Source: Acidobacterium sp.
GTDB taxonomy: Bacteria; Acidobacteriota; Terriglobia; Terriglobales; Acidobacteriaceae
NCBI GenBank assembly: GCA_003152595.1
Contig: PMAM01000277.1
Coordinates: forward strand, 2,939 to 10,026
DNA: 7,088 nucleotides
Reading direction: 5' to 3'
The position numbers were made by a program, and so were the translations under genes. Under the pieces are notes generated by a model, which was not told the DNA's origin, did no database searches, and saw nothing but the letters and a program-made list of their open reading frames with translations. Below are positions 1 through 5,405 of this stretch, one piece after another. Numbering within the stretch: the stretch's first letter is position 1; each line of letters opens with the position of its first letter.

Positions 1-1
1 T

Positions 2-400
2 ATTGCCGTCGCGTCGTTGCTGGCCGCGGGCGCGGGCATGCTGTTGCTGGCCCACGCGCGGACCTTTGAGGCCGCAGCTCCGGCGGCGTTTATAGCCGGG
101 CTGGGCGGAGGGTGCGAGCTGGACCTGATTCCGTATATGTTGCGGCGGTATTTTGGGCTGCGCTCGTTTTCCACTCTGTATGGGCTGGTCTACAGCACGT
201 ATGCGGTGGCGGGCGCGGCGGCGCCGCTGGTAGTGGGACACGCCTACGATAAAACCGGATCGTACATCGGAATCTTCAACGTGTTTTGTGCGATAACGCT
301 GGTGGCCTCCATGGCGATGCTGGCGCTGCCGCAGTATCGGTATGCGGTGGCGGGAGCGGGCGATTCGATCGACGACGGACCGCTGCCGGTTGCGGGTTAA
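2..400 (+). CDS. MFS transporter, C-terminal part (cut by left edge)
   Basis: The reading frame is open from base 2 and gives 132 residues ending at TAA 398-400; the N-terminal two thirds lie outside the window. Three to four hydrophobic segments are visible. They are joined by short charged loops such as LRRYFGLRSFSTLYG and GHAYDKTGSY, a pattern typical of the last helices of a major facilitator transporter. The run GLGGGCELDLIPY followed by RRYFG resembles the OFA (oxalate/formate antiporter-like) and related anion-transporter branches, where a helix with G-x-G-x-E-x-D precedes a 'YFG' loop. The protein would sit in the inner membrane and move a small organic anion. The substrate cannot be told from this fragment. 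The next gene follows after 19 bp on the same strand, so the two are probably co-transcribed. Confidence 0.82.
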   Translation: MAVASLLAAGAGMLLLAHARTFEAAAPAAFIAGLGGGCELDLIPYMLRRYFGLRSFSTLYGLVYSTYAVAGAAAPLVVGHAYDKTGSYIGIFNVFCAITLVASMAMLALPQYRYAVAGAGDSIDDGPLPVAG

Positions 401-419
401 ATTCTCGACAAGGAGAAGG

Positions 420-998
420 ATGATGGCACACATTGCACTGGAGCACGGCGTCCCGGGAATTGTAGGGGCCTTTCAGTTTCGGCCGGAGACGGCCAAGCCG
501 ATGCGGGACCTCGCGGAGATTCTGCTGCGCGGGCCGAACACGCTCACGAGCGCGGAACGCGAGGCGATCGCGGCATATGTCTCGAACGGAAACGAGTGCC
601 GGTTCTGCCAGCTCTCGCACAGCGCCGCGGCGGCCGAACATCGCGGTGGGCGCGAGGCCGACTACGAGTGGATTGAGCAGGTGAAGGCGCATCCGGAAAG
701 CGCCGACGTTTCCCCGAAGCTGCGGGCGCTGCTGCGGATCGCGGGAAAAGTGCGCGAGGGCGGGAAGAATGTAACGCCGGCGGACGTGGCCGCGGCACGC
801 GAGCAGGGCGCAACGGACGTGGAGATCCACGACACGGTGCTGATCGCAGCCGCGTTCTCGATGTACAACCGCTACGTGGATGGCCTGGCCACGTTTCAGC
901 CGGAAAACATCGCGGACTATAAGCCGATGGGCAAGCGCATGGCGCACGAAGGCTATGGGCGTCCGGCTGCAGAGACGGTGGTTGCGGGCCGGCGCTGA
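420..998 (+). CDS. AhpD / carboxymuconolactone decarboxylase-like peroxidase-related protein
   Basis: This encodes a 192-aa soluble, all-helical protein of the CMD/AhpD superfamily. The redox centre is visible as ECRFCQLSH: Cys60 and Cys63 form the CxxC pair, His67 completes CxxCxxxH, and Glu59 lies just before the first Cys. In AhpD this arrangement reduces peroxiredoxin or peroxide through a thiol relay. The length of about 190 aa fits the 'uncharacterised peroxidase-related enzyme' subgroup rather than the roughly 125-aa lactone decarboxylases, which lack the Cys pair. Two ATG codons lie in tandem at 420 and 423. The Shine-Dalgarno AGGAG at 411-415 is 4 nt from the first and 7 nt from the second, so 423 is the better-spaced start. 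It follows the transporter by 19 bp. The family call is firm; the physiological reductant and substrate are not known. Confidence 0.88.
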   Translation: MMAHIALEHGVPGIVGAFQFRPETAKPMRDLAEILLRGPNTLTSAEREAIAAYVSNGNECRFCQLSHSAAAAEHRGGREADYEWIEQVKAHPESADVSPKLRALLRIAGKVREGGKNVTPADVAAAREQGATDVEIHDTVLIAAAFSMYNRYVDGLATFQPENIADYKPMGKRMAHEGYGRPAAETVVAGRR

Positions 999-1040
999 AC
1001 GAAAACTCAGAACCGGAACTCAGCACCCACAGCGAGGAAC

Positions 1041-1532
1041 CTACTGCGGAGACGAGGGGCTGCCGGATGGTGGCGTTGCGTCGGTGGCCTGACGCTTCGT
1101 GAATTCGAAGGTGCAAGCGCGGCCGACGATGCCGAGGCCTTCGCTTTTGGTACCGGTGCCGGTTGTCTCAAGAAATTGCGCCTTGACTTCGTAACTGTAG
1201 TCGCCGCCTTTGTGGGCGAAGACGCCGCGGGCATATTGCCGGGAGTAGACGATCCCCTGGCCGATGAGCTTCGCGCTTCCGTTGTCCGCGATTTTGCCGT
1301 CGAGGGTGTAGTAGCCTGGCTGGTCGACGGTACCGCGTTCTCCGTGAAAACTGTTGTTCTGAATGGTGCTGGCGAAGAGCCAGGTGTAGCCCTCGGTGTT
1401 TCCTTTGGGCGGGCAGGTAAGTTTCGTGGACCAACTGCCGTCGAAGTGCTGGGCGGGGCAGGCGGTGGACGAGAGCAACAAGGCGCAGAGCGCAGGGACG
1501 CAGAGCACCAGCAGCGTGACTGGTTTCCGCAT
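1041..1532 (-). CDS. Small exported protein of unknown function, paralog B
   Basis: This encodes a 163-aa protein with a clear N-terminal signal: a charged MRK start, then a hydrophobic stretch to about residue 25, with cleavage probably near PAQ at 26-28. The mature part begins with an FDGxW motif (30-34). It has Cys40 and Cys140, and conserved runs HGERGT, PGYY, GVFAHKGGDYSYEV and GLGI. Its neighbour on the same strand (1640-2122) aligns along about 118 positions without gaps at roughly 45% identity, and both Cys fall at the same residue numbers, so a disulphide is likely. The core is probably a beta-rich envelope domain. The C-terminus is a Ser/Pro-rich tail. The ATG at 1530-1532 has GGGAAAGG upstream. 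No enzymatic motif is recognised. Similar FDGxW proteins are, to my recollection, found as hypotheticals in soil bacteria. Confidence 0.82.
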   Translation of the reverse strand: MRKPVTLLVLCVPALCALLLSSTACPAQHFDGSWSTKLTCPPKGNTEGYTWLFASTIQNNSFHGERGTVDQPGYYTLDGKIADNGSAKLIGQGIVYSRQYARGVFAHKGGDYSYEVKAQFLETTGTGTKSEGLGIVGRACTFEFTKRQATDATPPSGSPSSPQ

Positions 1533-1567
1533 AGAACTACCTTTCCCTGGGGACGCGTATCAACGGT

Positions 1568-1573
1568 ATTGTA
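1568..1573 (-). promoter_or_regulatory. Candidate -10 box for the downstream paralog
   Basis: Read on the minus strand, this is TACAAT, one base from the sigma-70 -10 consensus. It lies about 35 nt before the ATG at 1532. The upstream stretch is very GC-rich and no -35 hexamer can be picked out at 16-18 nt, so this is a half-supported promoter. If real, it would let the second paralog be transcribed separately from the first. Confidence 0.4.
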
Positions 1574-1613
1574 GGCGCGCCGGGCCGAGGAGCGGTGAGA
1601 ATCGAGCGAGGGT

Positions 1614-1639
1614 ACGGATCGCTGGCGGCTGCGATCCGT
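1614..1639 (-). terminator. Perfect 9-bp stem-loop directly after a stop codon
   Basis: ACGGATCGC (1614-1622) and GCGATCCGT (1631-1639) are exact reverse complements around an 8-nt loop. On the minus strand the hairpin begins at the base right after the TAG stop (1640-1642) of the upstream paralog. No T-run follows, so it is not a textbook intrinsic terminator. It may be an attenuator, an mRNA 3'-end stabiliser, or a site that partially separates the two paralogs. Confidence 0.45.
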
Positions 1640-2122
1640 CTACTGCGGAGTTGACGCGGGCGCGGTTGCTGCGCCGCTGGGTTCGCGCTCGAAGGTGAAG
1701 TTGCAGGGGCGGCTCTCGATGCCGAGGCCGGTGTCGCGTTTGCCGGATCCCTTGTCGCCGTCGAAGTGAGCTTCGACGGTGTAGTGGTAGTCTTCGCCCT
1801 TGTGCGCGAACAGGCCGTGGGCGTTGGCGCGATTGGCGAGGATGCCGTTGACGTCGAGTTTGGCGTTGCCGTCGTCGCCGATGTGGCCGGCGACGATCTC
1901 GTAGCCGGGCTCTCCGGCGGTTCCTTTCTCGCCCCTGATGGTGTTGCCGTCGATGGTGCTGGGAATCTTGCGGATCAGTTCTTCCATCTTGCCCTGTGCG
2001 GGACAGTCCTGGGTGGTCAGCCATTTGCCATCGAATTTTTCCGCGGCGATGGAGGTGGCGGGGAGGAGAGCGAGAGCGGAGACGAACCCGGTGAGCGCGA
2101 GGCCAGGGCGAAACGAGGACAT
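1640..2122 (-). CDS. Small exported protein of unknown function, paralog A
   Basis: This encodes a 160-aa exported protein. Residues 1-27 form a signal peptide (MSSFRPG, a hydrophobic run, then TSIAA before EKFDG). The mature domain starts with FDGKW and carries Cys40 and Cys140, RGEKGT, PGYE, GLFAHKGEDYHYTV and DTGLGI, matching the downstream paralog position for position. It ends in an Ala/Thr/Pro-rich tail. The frame stays open further upstream, to 2392. The start at 2122 is chosen because it has a perfect AGGAGG six nt upstream, a signal peptide begins there, and a promoter lies just above it. No catalytic motif is seen and no function is assigned. It sits after the signal peptidase gene, which could process it along with other exported proteins, but that is general and not evidence for a special partnership. 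Confidence 0.85.
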   Translation of the reverse strand: MSSFRPGLALTGFVSALALLPATSIAAEKFDGKWLTTQDCPAQGKMEELIRKIPSTIDGNTIRGEKGTAGEPGYEIVAGHIGDDGNAKLDVNGILANRANAHGLFAHKGEDYHYTVEAHFDGDKGSGKRDTGLGIESRPCNFTFEREPSGAATAPASTPQ

Positions 2123-2166
2123 GACGAGCCTCCTGAGATTTGAGGGCGGAAACGGATGGGGACTTC

Positions 2167-2196
2167 GTTTTAGCAGGGAACCGATGACGCTGTAAA
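2167..2196 (-). promoter_or_regulatory. Candidate sigma-70-type promoter of the paralog pair
   Basis: On the minus strand, TTTACA (2191-2196, five of six to the -35 consensus) is followed after 18 nt by an extended -10, TGC-TAAAAC (hexamer at 2167-2172, four of six). Transcription would start near 2160 and leave a leader of about 38 nt with the AGGAGG site before the ATG at 2122. It is the best -35/-10 pair I see in the window. Confidence 0.5.
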
Positions 2197-2285
2197 CGGA
2201 AACGAGCGTGTCTGAGGACCATCTTTCGAGAGCAATGGGGTGCCGCGGGCAAGGCAGGAGCGGGGTGTGCTTCGTTGGATGGGAG

Positions 2286-2311
2286 AAGAAAACCCGAGGG
2301 TGCGACCCCTC
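2286..2311 (-). terminator. Probable intrinsic terminator of lepB
   Basis: On the minus strand, GAGGG (2307-2311) overlaps the lepB stop codon and pairs with CCCTC (2296-2300) across a 6-nt loop. After three more bases comes TTTTCTT (2286-2292). The stem is short (5 bp) but GC-rich and has a U-rich run downstream, so it could end the lepB message before the separately promoted paralog pair. Confidence 0.45.
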
Positions 2312-2855
2312 AGCGCACGACGCCCATATTGTCGGCCGGCCAGTAGATGAACGTCGCTTTGCCGTAAATGAGGTCGCGATCCACGGGGCCAAAGTCGCGC
2401 GAGTCCGACGAGATGGAGCGGTGGTCGCCCATGACGAAGTACTCGCCGGCCGGCACGATCATCCCCGGCATGGAACGGGTGTCCCGGTAGCGGTGCGGGA
2501 CGTACATCTCGTCGAGAGGCTCGCCGTTGATCCACACGCGGCCGTGGTCAATGAAGATGGAGTCGCCGGGCAGGGCGATGACGCGCTTGATGTAGCTCTT
2601 TTCCGGATCGCGGGGATAGTGGAAGACGACGACGTCACCGCGCGTGATCTTCTCGAAGTGGAAGAAAAGCTTGTCGATGAAGAGGCGGTCCTGATCGCGC
2701 AGCCCCGGCTGCATGCTGGTGCCTTCCACACGCACTGGCTGGTAGAGCACAGTGACGATGAAGAAGGAAGCGATGACGGAGATGCCAATGTCGCGCGCCC
2801 ACACGCGGAAGCGGAAAAGATGGCGAGTCCAGGCGCGGAGACGGGGATGGAGCAC
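2310..2855 (-). CDS. lepB: Signal peptidase I
   Basis: This 181-aa membrane-bound serine protease removes signal peptides from exported pre-proteins at the outer face of the inner membrane. All S26-family boxes are present. There is one N-terminal membrane helix at about residues 22-40. Box B is EGTSMQP, with catalytic Ser47. Box C follows at RGDVVVF (72-78). Box D is YIKRVIALPGD, with general-base Lys90. Box E is MGDHRSISSDSRDFG (142-156). The usual MGDN is MGDH here (His145). The size and single helix match the short type of the family. The start is GTG at 2853-2855, since an in-frame stop lies upstream and no other start precedes the membrane helix. A GAGGAA sequence lies upstream at a rather long distance. 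The gene follows the 296-aa exported-protein gene by 85 bp on the same strand. Confidence 0.96.
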   Translation of the reverse strand: MLHPRLRAWTRHLFRFRVWARDIGISVIASFFIVTVLYQPVRVEGTSMQPGLRDQDRLFIDKLFFHFEKITRGDVVVFHYPRDPEKSYIKRVIALPGDSIFIDHGRVWINGEPLDEMYVPHRYRDTRSMPGMIVPAGEYFVMGDHRSISSDSRDFGPVDRDLIYGKATFIYWPADNMGVVR

Positions 2856-2899
2856 GGTCAGGAATTCCTCGTTGAATCTACTCTATCCACAGTACGCAT

Positions 2900-2923
2900 G
2901 GGGCTGAAAGCCGGTTTCACCCC
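2900..2923. repeat. Palindromic intergenic element between lepB and the 296-aa gene
   Basis: GGGG-c-TGAAA-gccgg-TTTCA-CCCC forms a 9-bp stem with one bulged C and a 5-nt loop. It lies in the 85-bp spacer. It looks like the 'GGCTGAAA ... TTTCACCCC' spacer palindromes that I recall as frequent in Acidobacteriota genomes. There is only one copy in this window, so its repetitive nature is from recollection and not shown here. It could also end or stabilise the upstream message, but no T-run follows. Confidence 0.45.
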
Positions 2924-2940
2924 GGCGCAGAATTTTGCAC

Positions 2941-3831
2941 CTAGCTGCAGCCGAGGCTCCCGGTGGGGCAGAGGATACGGGCCTGGCGGCCAGGTTTGGG
3001 CAGCGGTTGCGGCTGCGTGGATGCCGGGACAAGGGTCGTGGGACCGTTGAGATTTGCCTCCTGCAGTTGCAACGGACGCTGGAGCACCATCTCGACCTGA
3101 GTGCCGGAAGTGATGTTGACGTCGGCGCCGCGGGTGAAGAGCGCGACGATGCCGGCGGCCGCAAGCCCGGCGGCAGCACCTTCCAGACCACCGGCGAGAG
3201 GATGGCCGCCTTCGAGACCGCCGATGGAACCGATCGTGGCGCCGGTGGGCACGGCCACTTTAGCTGTTTCGCCGGCGTTGTGCGCCTTATTGCTGCCGCC
3301 GTCCTGCTGGATGGTGCCTTCGTCGCTGTTGACCTTCTGATGTTCCGCGCCCGGCAGGCTGTTGACGACGCCGGGAATCTCAACCACCGAGCCGTTGGGA
3401 AAGATCATGGAGGTGAAGTGCATATTGAGCTGCGCTCTTTTCGCACCAATGCCACGGCCAGGCCGGACGACGCTGTCCACAACTCCCTGGACGTAGACGC
3501 CCGCGGGAATGACGACGCGGTTGCCGACGATGACGGGAAATGTGGACGAGAGATACACGCCGTCACCGGGCCGGGCGCTTTTTGTGTTGATGGCGCTGCG
3601 GAGCTCGAGCAGGACTTTGGTGCCGGCGGGAACGAAGATGATGTTCGGCGCGGGAACGGCTGCGGCGGGTGCGGCGTCGGCCGCTGGAGTGGCGGAAGCG
3701 GTTTGCATTGCAGCCGGCGCAACCGCCGGCCCGGCCGACGGCACCGGAGTGGCGGGCGGCGCGTCCTGCGCAGCGACAGTGAGGCTTCCGGCGAGGGTGA
3801 GCGCGGTGAGAGCGAGACGCAGGTGGGTCAT
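2941..3831 (-). CDS. Exported protein with VirB10/TrbI-like beta domain
   Basis: This encodes 296 aa. Residues 1-21 are a signal peptide (MTHLRLALTA, then LTVAA before Q22), and residues 23-62 are an Ala/Pro-rich linker. Residues 65-160 resemble the C-terminal beta-barrel domain of VirB10/TrbI secretion proteins. They contain VPAGTKVLLELRSAINT, then SARPGD, then RVVIPAGVYVQGVV, then LNMHFTSMIFPNGSVVEIPG. A glycine-rich, glycine-zipper-like segment spans 197-232. A closing strand motif, GTQVEMVLQRPL, is at 243-254, and two Cys lie in the last ten residues. No other type IV secretion gene is in the window, so it is more likely a stand-alone periplasmic or envelope protein than part of a conjugation machine. 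The start at 3831 is preferred over the longer frame (3855) because GGAGGT lies 7 nt upstream and the signal peptide begins there. The gene is real; the fold assignment is tentative. Confidence 0.82.
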   Translation of the reverse strand: MTHLRLALTALTLAGSLTVAAQDAPPATPVPSAGPAVAPAAMQTASATPAADAAPAAAVPAPNIIFVPAGTKVLLELRSAINTKSARPGDGVYLSSTFPVIVGNRVVIPAGVYVQGVVDSVVRPGRGIGAKRAQLNMHFTSMIFPNGSVVEIPGVVNSLPGAEHQKVNSDEGTIQQDGGSNKAHNAGETAKVAVPTGATIGSIGGLEGGHPLAGGLEGAAAGLAAAGIVALFTRGADVNITSGTQVEMVLQRPLQLQEANLNGPTTLVPASTQPQPLPKPGRQARILCPTGSLGCS

Positions 3832-3857
3832 CGGCGACCTCCGGGAAACCCACACCT

Positions 3858-3863
3858 ATTGTG
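3858..3863 (-). promoter_or_regulatory. Weak candidate -10 box for the 296-aa exported protein
   Basis: On the minus strand, CACAAT matches four of six bases of the -10 consensus and lies 26 nt before the ATG at 3831. No convincing -35 is found. It is listed only because a promoter is expected in this 205-bp spacer. Confidence 0.25.
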
Positions 3864-3913
3864 CATCGGGAAGGCGCGGTGGTGGAAATGATTCCGGAAC
3901 GAATCGAACTTCT

Positions 3914-3946
3914 CATTGGACCCAGGGGAGAGGGTGGGGGTGAGCA
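3914..3946. repeat. GC-rich intergenic repeat-like tract
   Basis: This purine-rich stretch (CATTGGACCCAGGGGAGAGG and on through GGTGGGGGTGAGC) reads on the minus strand as CTCACCCCCACCCTCTCCCC. Its translations give 'LTPTLSPG' and 'HPHPLPW', the spurious peptides I associate with a spacer repeat found in many proteobacterial and some other genomes. The rest of the spacer 3832-4036 contains only the ribosome binding site of the 296-aa gene and the weak -10. I see no gene there. Confidence 0.35.
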
Positions 3947-4036
3947 GAAAGACGGCGGTCGCTGCTCTGCAATTGGGTTTTCGGCAAACGCGGATGACGG
4001 GACAGAAATCCGGAAGATATCCGCCGCGCGTGAAGA

Positions 4037-4465
4037 CTATCCCGCAGCAGCCGGTTTCGCGGCGACGATCGCCCACAGGAAGCACAGGGCGATGAGAGTC
4101 TCGACAATGACCGGAGCGGCGAAGAAATACAGATACGAATCGAAGGCGAACACGAGATAGGCGACGAGGAAGGTTGCGAAGATGGGCCGAAGTTGTGGGG
4201 CGGCTGTCTTCGCGAGCGAGGCGAGTTGCCAGAACACGATGGACTCGGCGGTCAGGGAGATGCTCGCGGCCAGACCCATGCCCCGGTAGAACTCGAAGTA
4301 GGTGCGAGTGACACCCAACACGTGGATCGGGTTCCCCTTCATCGTTTCAACAACCATCGTGGCAGGCCCGGGCGGAGTCTTGCCAAAGACTCCGCCGACC
4401 GTGTGCAGGACTGCGTGGATGAAGGTGAGGACCGAAGCGATCCGCAGGGCGAGAACCGATCTCAT
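4037..4465 (-). CDS. Four-helix inner-membrane protein of unknown function
   Basis: This encodes 142 aa with hydrophobic segments at about 4-27, 62-84, 93-112 and 114-136. The first helix contains two histidines (IHAVLHTVGG). The loop after it, GKTPPGPATMVVETMK, and the motif TRTYFEFYRGMGLA look conserved in form, like small DoxX-like or LIC_13387-type membrane proteins, but I cannot name the family with certainty. Its ATG overlaps the stop of the SRPBCC gene as ATGA (4462-4465), which is translational coupling. It is therefore the third gene of the ArsR operon. Role unknown; an envelope or small-molecule stress protein made together with the SRPBCC protein is possible. Confidence 0.8.
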   Translation of the reverse strand: MRSVLALRIASVLTFIHAVLHTVGGVFGKTPPGPATMVVETMKGNPIHVLGVTRTYFEFYRGMGLAASISLTAESIVFWQLASLAKTAAPQLRPIFATFLVAYLVFAFDSYLYFFAAPVIVETLIALCFLWAIVAAKPAAAG

Positions 4466-4986
4466 GCCCTCGCTCCTTCGGCCGACGCCGCATCCTGTCC
4501 GACGCTGCGGGCGAGGCTATCCAGAATCGTGATCCAGGCGCCGGGGCTGTTGAACAGCGCAACCAGCTGCTCATAACCTTCGCCGTGGCGCTCGAGGCAG
4601 CGGTGCTCGAGGTCAATGCGGGTGGTGGAGGGGCTCTCGGCGATGAACCGGAACTCGACCTTGCTGGCCTTTTCCGGGTCGGGATCGAACTTCCAGTCCG
4701 GCTGATCGTGCCCGGGACCGACGTGCCAGGAGAAGCAGACCTTGTGCGGCCGATCCCAGGCGAGCACCTTGCCCCAGTCGCACTGCGCGCCCTCGACATT
4801 GCGCTCGTACCAGCGGCCGCCGACGCGCGGCTCGACGAAGATCGCCTCGAAGGGCGTGGAGCCGATGTGGTGGGTGGCAGGCCACCAGGTTTCCATCTGC
4901 TCCACGAAGACCGACCACGCCCGGGCGATGGGCGCGCGGACAACGATGCTCTTACGAACGACGGCTTCTTCTGCGGTCAGTGGCAT
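4462..4986 (-). CDS. SRPBCC-domain protein (AHSA1/START-like fold)
   Basis: This encodes a 174-aa soluble protein with the helix-grip fold that encloses a hydrophobic ligand cavity. The N-terminal strand VRKSIVVRAPIARAWSVFVE, the segment METWWPATHHIG (about 31-42), the RVGGRWYER strand and the GKVLAWDRPHKVCFSW stretch are the usual AHSA1-type landmarks. A long C-terminal helix (GYEQLVALFNSPGAW) closes the cavity. Members next to ArsR regulators are common and are thought to bind lipid-like or aromatic molecules, but no ligand can be deduced. The start ATG at 4984-4986 has AAAGGAGA 7 nt upstream, inside the arsR coding end. It overlaps arsR by 35 nt and the membrane gene by 4 nt. Confidence 0.9.
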   Translation of the reverse strand: MPLTAEEAVVRKSIVVRAPIARAWSVFVEQMETWWPATHHIGSTPFEAIFVEPRVGGRWYERNVEGAQCDWGKVLAWDRPHKVCFSWHVGPGHDQPDWKFDPDPEKASKVEFRFIAESPSTTRIDLEHRCLERHGEGYEQLVALFNSPGAWITILDSLARSVGQDAASAEGARA

Positions 4987-5320
4987 GGCTTTCTCCTTTG
5001 ACTTTTACGGGGCTTTCCGGTGTTTCGGCGGCGGCCTGAAAGGCGCTCATCGCCTGGGTCCACATCTGGTCGAAGTGGGCTCGCAGGCGCGCGACGCCTT
5101 CGGGGTTGAGCCGATAAAGACGGCGAGTGCCGGCGCGGTTGTCCGTCACGAGGCCGGCCTCCTTCAGGACTTTGAGGTGTTGCGAAACAGCGGGGCGTGT
5201 GACGGGGAGCGTGCTGGCGAGCTGGTTGACGGCCAGGGGTCCGGCGGCCAGCTTCTGGAAGATGGCCATGCGGGTGGCGTCGCCGAGGGCATCGAGGCCC
5301 GCCTGTAGGTAAGTGTCCAC
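4952..5320 (-). CDS. ArsR/SmtB-family transcriptional repressor
   Basis: This encodes a 122-aa winged-helix DNA-binding protein. The order is typical: DALGDATRMAIFQKLAAGPL (about 10-29), then a helix-turn-helix NQLASTLPVTRPAVSQHLKV (32-51) with recognition helix near 42-51, and then a beta-wing NRAGTRRLYRLNPEG (61-75). There is no ELCVCDL or other Cys-rich metal site; the protein has no Cys at all. It therefore belongs to the non-metal branch that sits before SRPBCC genes (SdpR/YdfF-like). The C-terminal 12 residues overlap the next gene. The start is GTG at 5318-5320. No Shine-Dalgarno sequence is visible and a candidate -10 lies only 7 nt upstream, so the message may be leaderless. It probably represses its own operon through the GTAAGT array over its start. 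Confidence 0.92.
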   Translation of the reverse strand: MDTYLQAGLDALGDATRMAIFQKLAAGPLAVNQLASTLPVTRPAVSQHLKVLKEAGLVTDNRAGTRRLYRLNPEGVARLRAHFDQMWTQAMSAFQAAAETPESPVKVKGESHATDRRRSRRS

Positions 5321-5331
5321 TTACGGTAAGT
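5309..5331. promoter_or_regulatory. Operator-like GTAAGT array over the arsR start
   Basis: GTAAGTG (5309-5315), a 2-bp spacer and CACTTAC (5318-5324) form a perfect 7-bp inverted repeat. One base later GTAAGT (5326-5331) forms a second perfect dyad with ACTTAC (5319-5324). The three half-sites cover the GTG start and touch the candidate -10, which is where ArsR-type autorepressors usually bind. The repressor encoded just below is the obvious candidate ligand; this is inferred, not shown. Confidence 0.6.
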
Positions 5332-5355
5332 TAACACGAACCGATGGAACGTCAA
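5328..5355 (-). promoter_or_regulatory. Candidate arsR-operon promoter
   Basis: On the minus strand, TTGACG (5350-5355, five of six to the -35 consensus) is followed after 16 nt by TAACTT (5328-5333, three of six). The predicted start of transcription is near 5320-5322, essentially the GTG start codon, giving a leaderless mRNA. The -10 overlaps the GTAAGT half-site at 5326-5331, so a bound repressor would block polymerase. Confidence 0.45.
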
Positions 5356-5405
5356 GCGATCGGACCGAAAAATCGAGCGGGGTAAGAGCGAAAGGACGAG
5401 CCGCC

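Noticed and set aside
1004..1023. Direct repeat AACTCAG at 1004-1010 and 1017-1023 between convergent genes
   Set aside because: Seven bases in a 42-bp spacer with no dyad or further copies; too short to support a functional call, and no terminator hairpin is visible there.
1458..1470. Lipobox in paralog B (STAC near residue 25)
   Set aside because: The -3 position is Ser rather than Leu/Val/Ile, so a lipoprotein signal is not convincing; ordinary signal peptidase cleavage near residue 28 is more likely.
2123..2392. 90-residue N-terminal extension of paralog A
   Set aside because: It has no ribosome binding site, runs over the lepB end and the promoter, and would bury the signal peptide inside the protein; AGGAGG and the signal peptide support 2122.
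2208..3050. 280-aa open frame on the + strand
   Set aside because: It lies antisense to lepB, whose catalytic boxes are complete on the minus strand; the + frame product is low-complexity and charged, typical of an antisense shadow in GC-rich DNA.
2935..3891. 318-aa open frame on the + strand
   Set aside because: It is antisense to the 296-aa exported protein, which has a signal peptide and a strong ribosome binding site; the + frame is Gly/Arg-rich without any domain.
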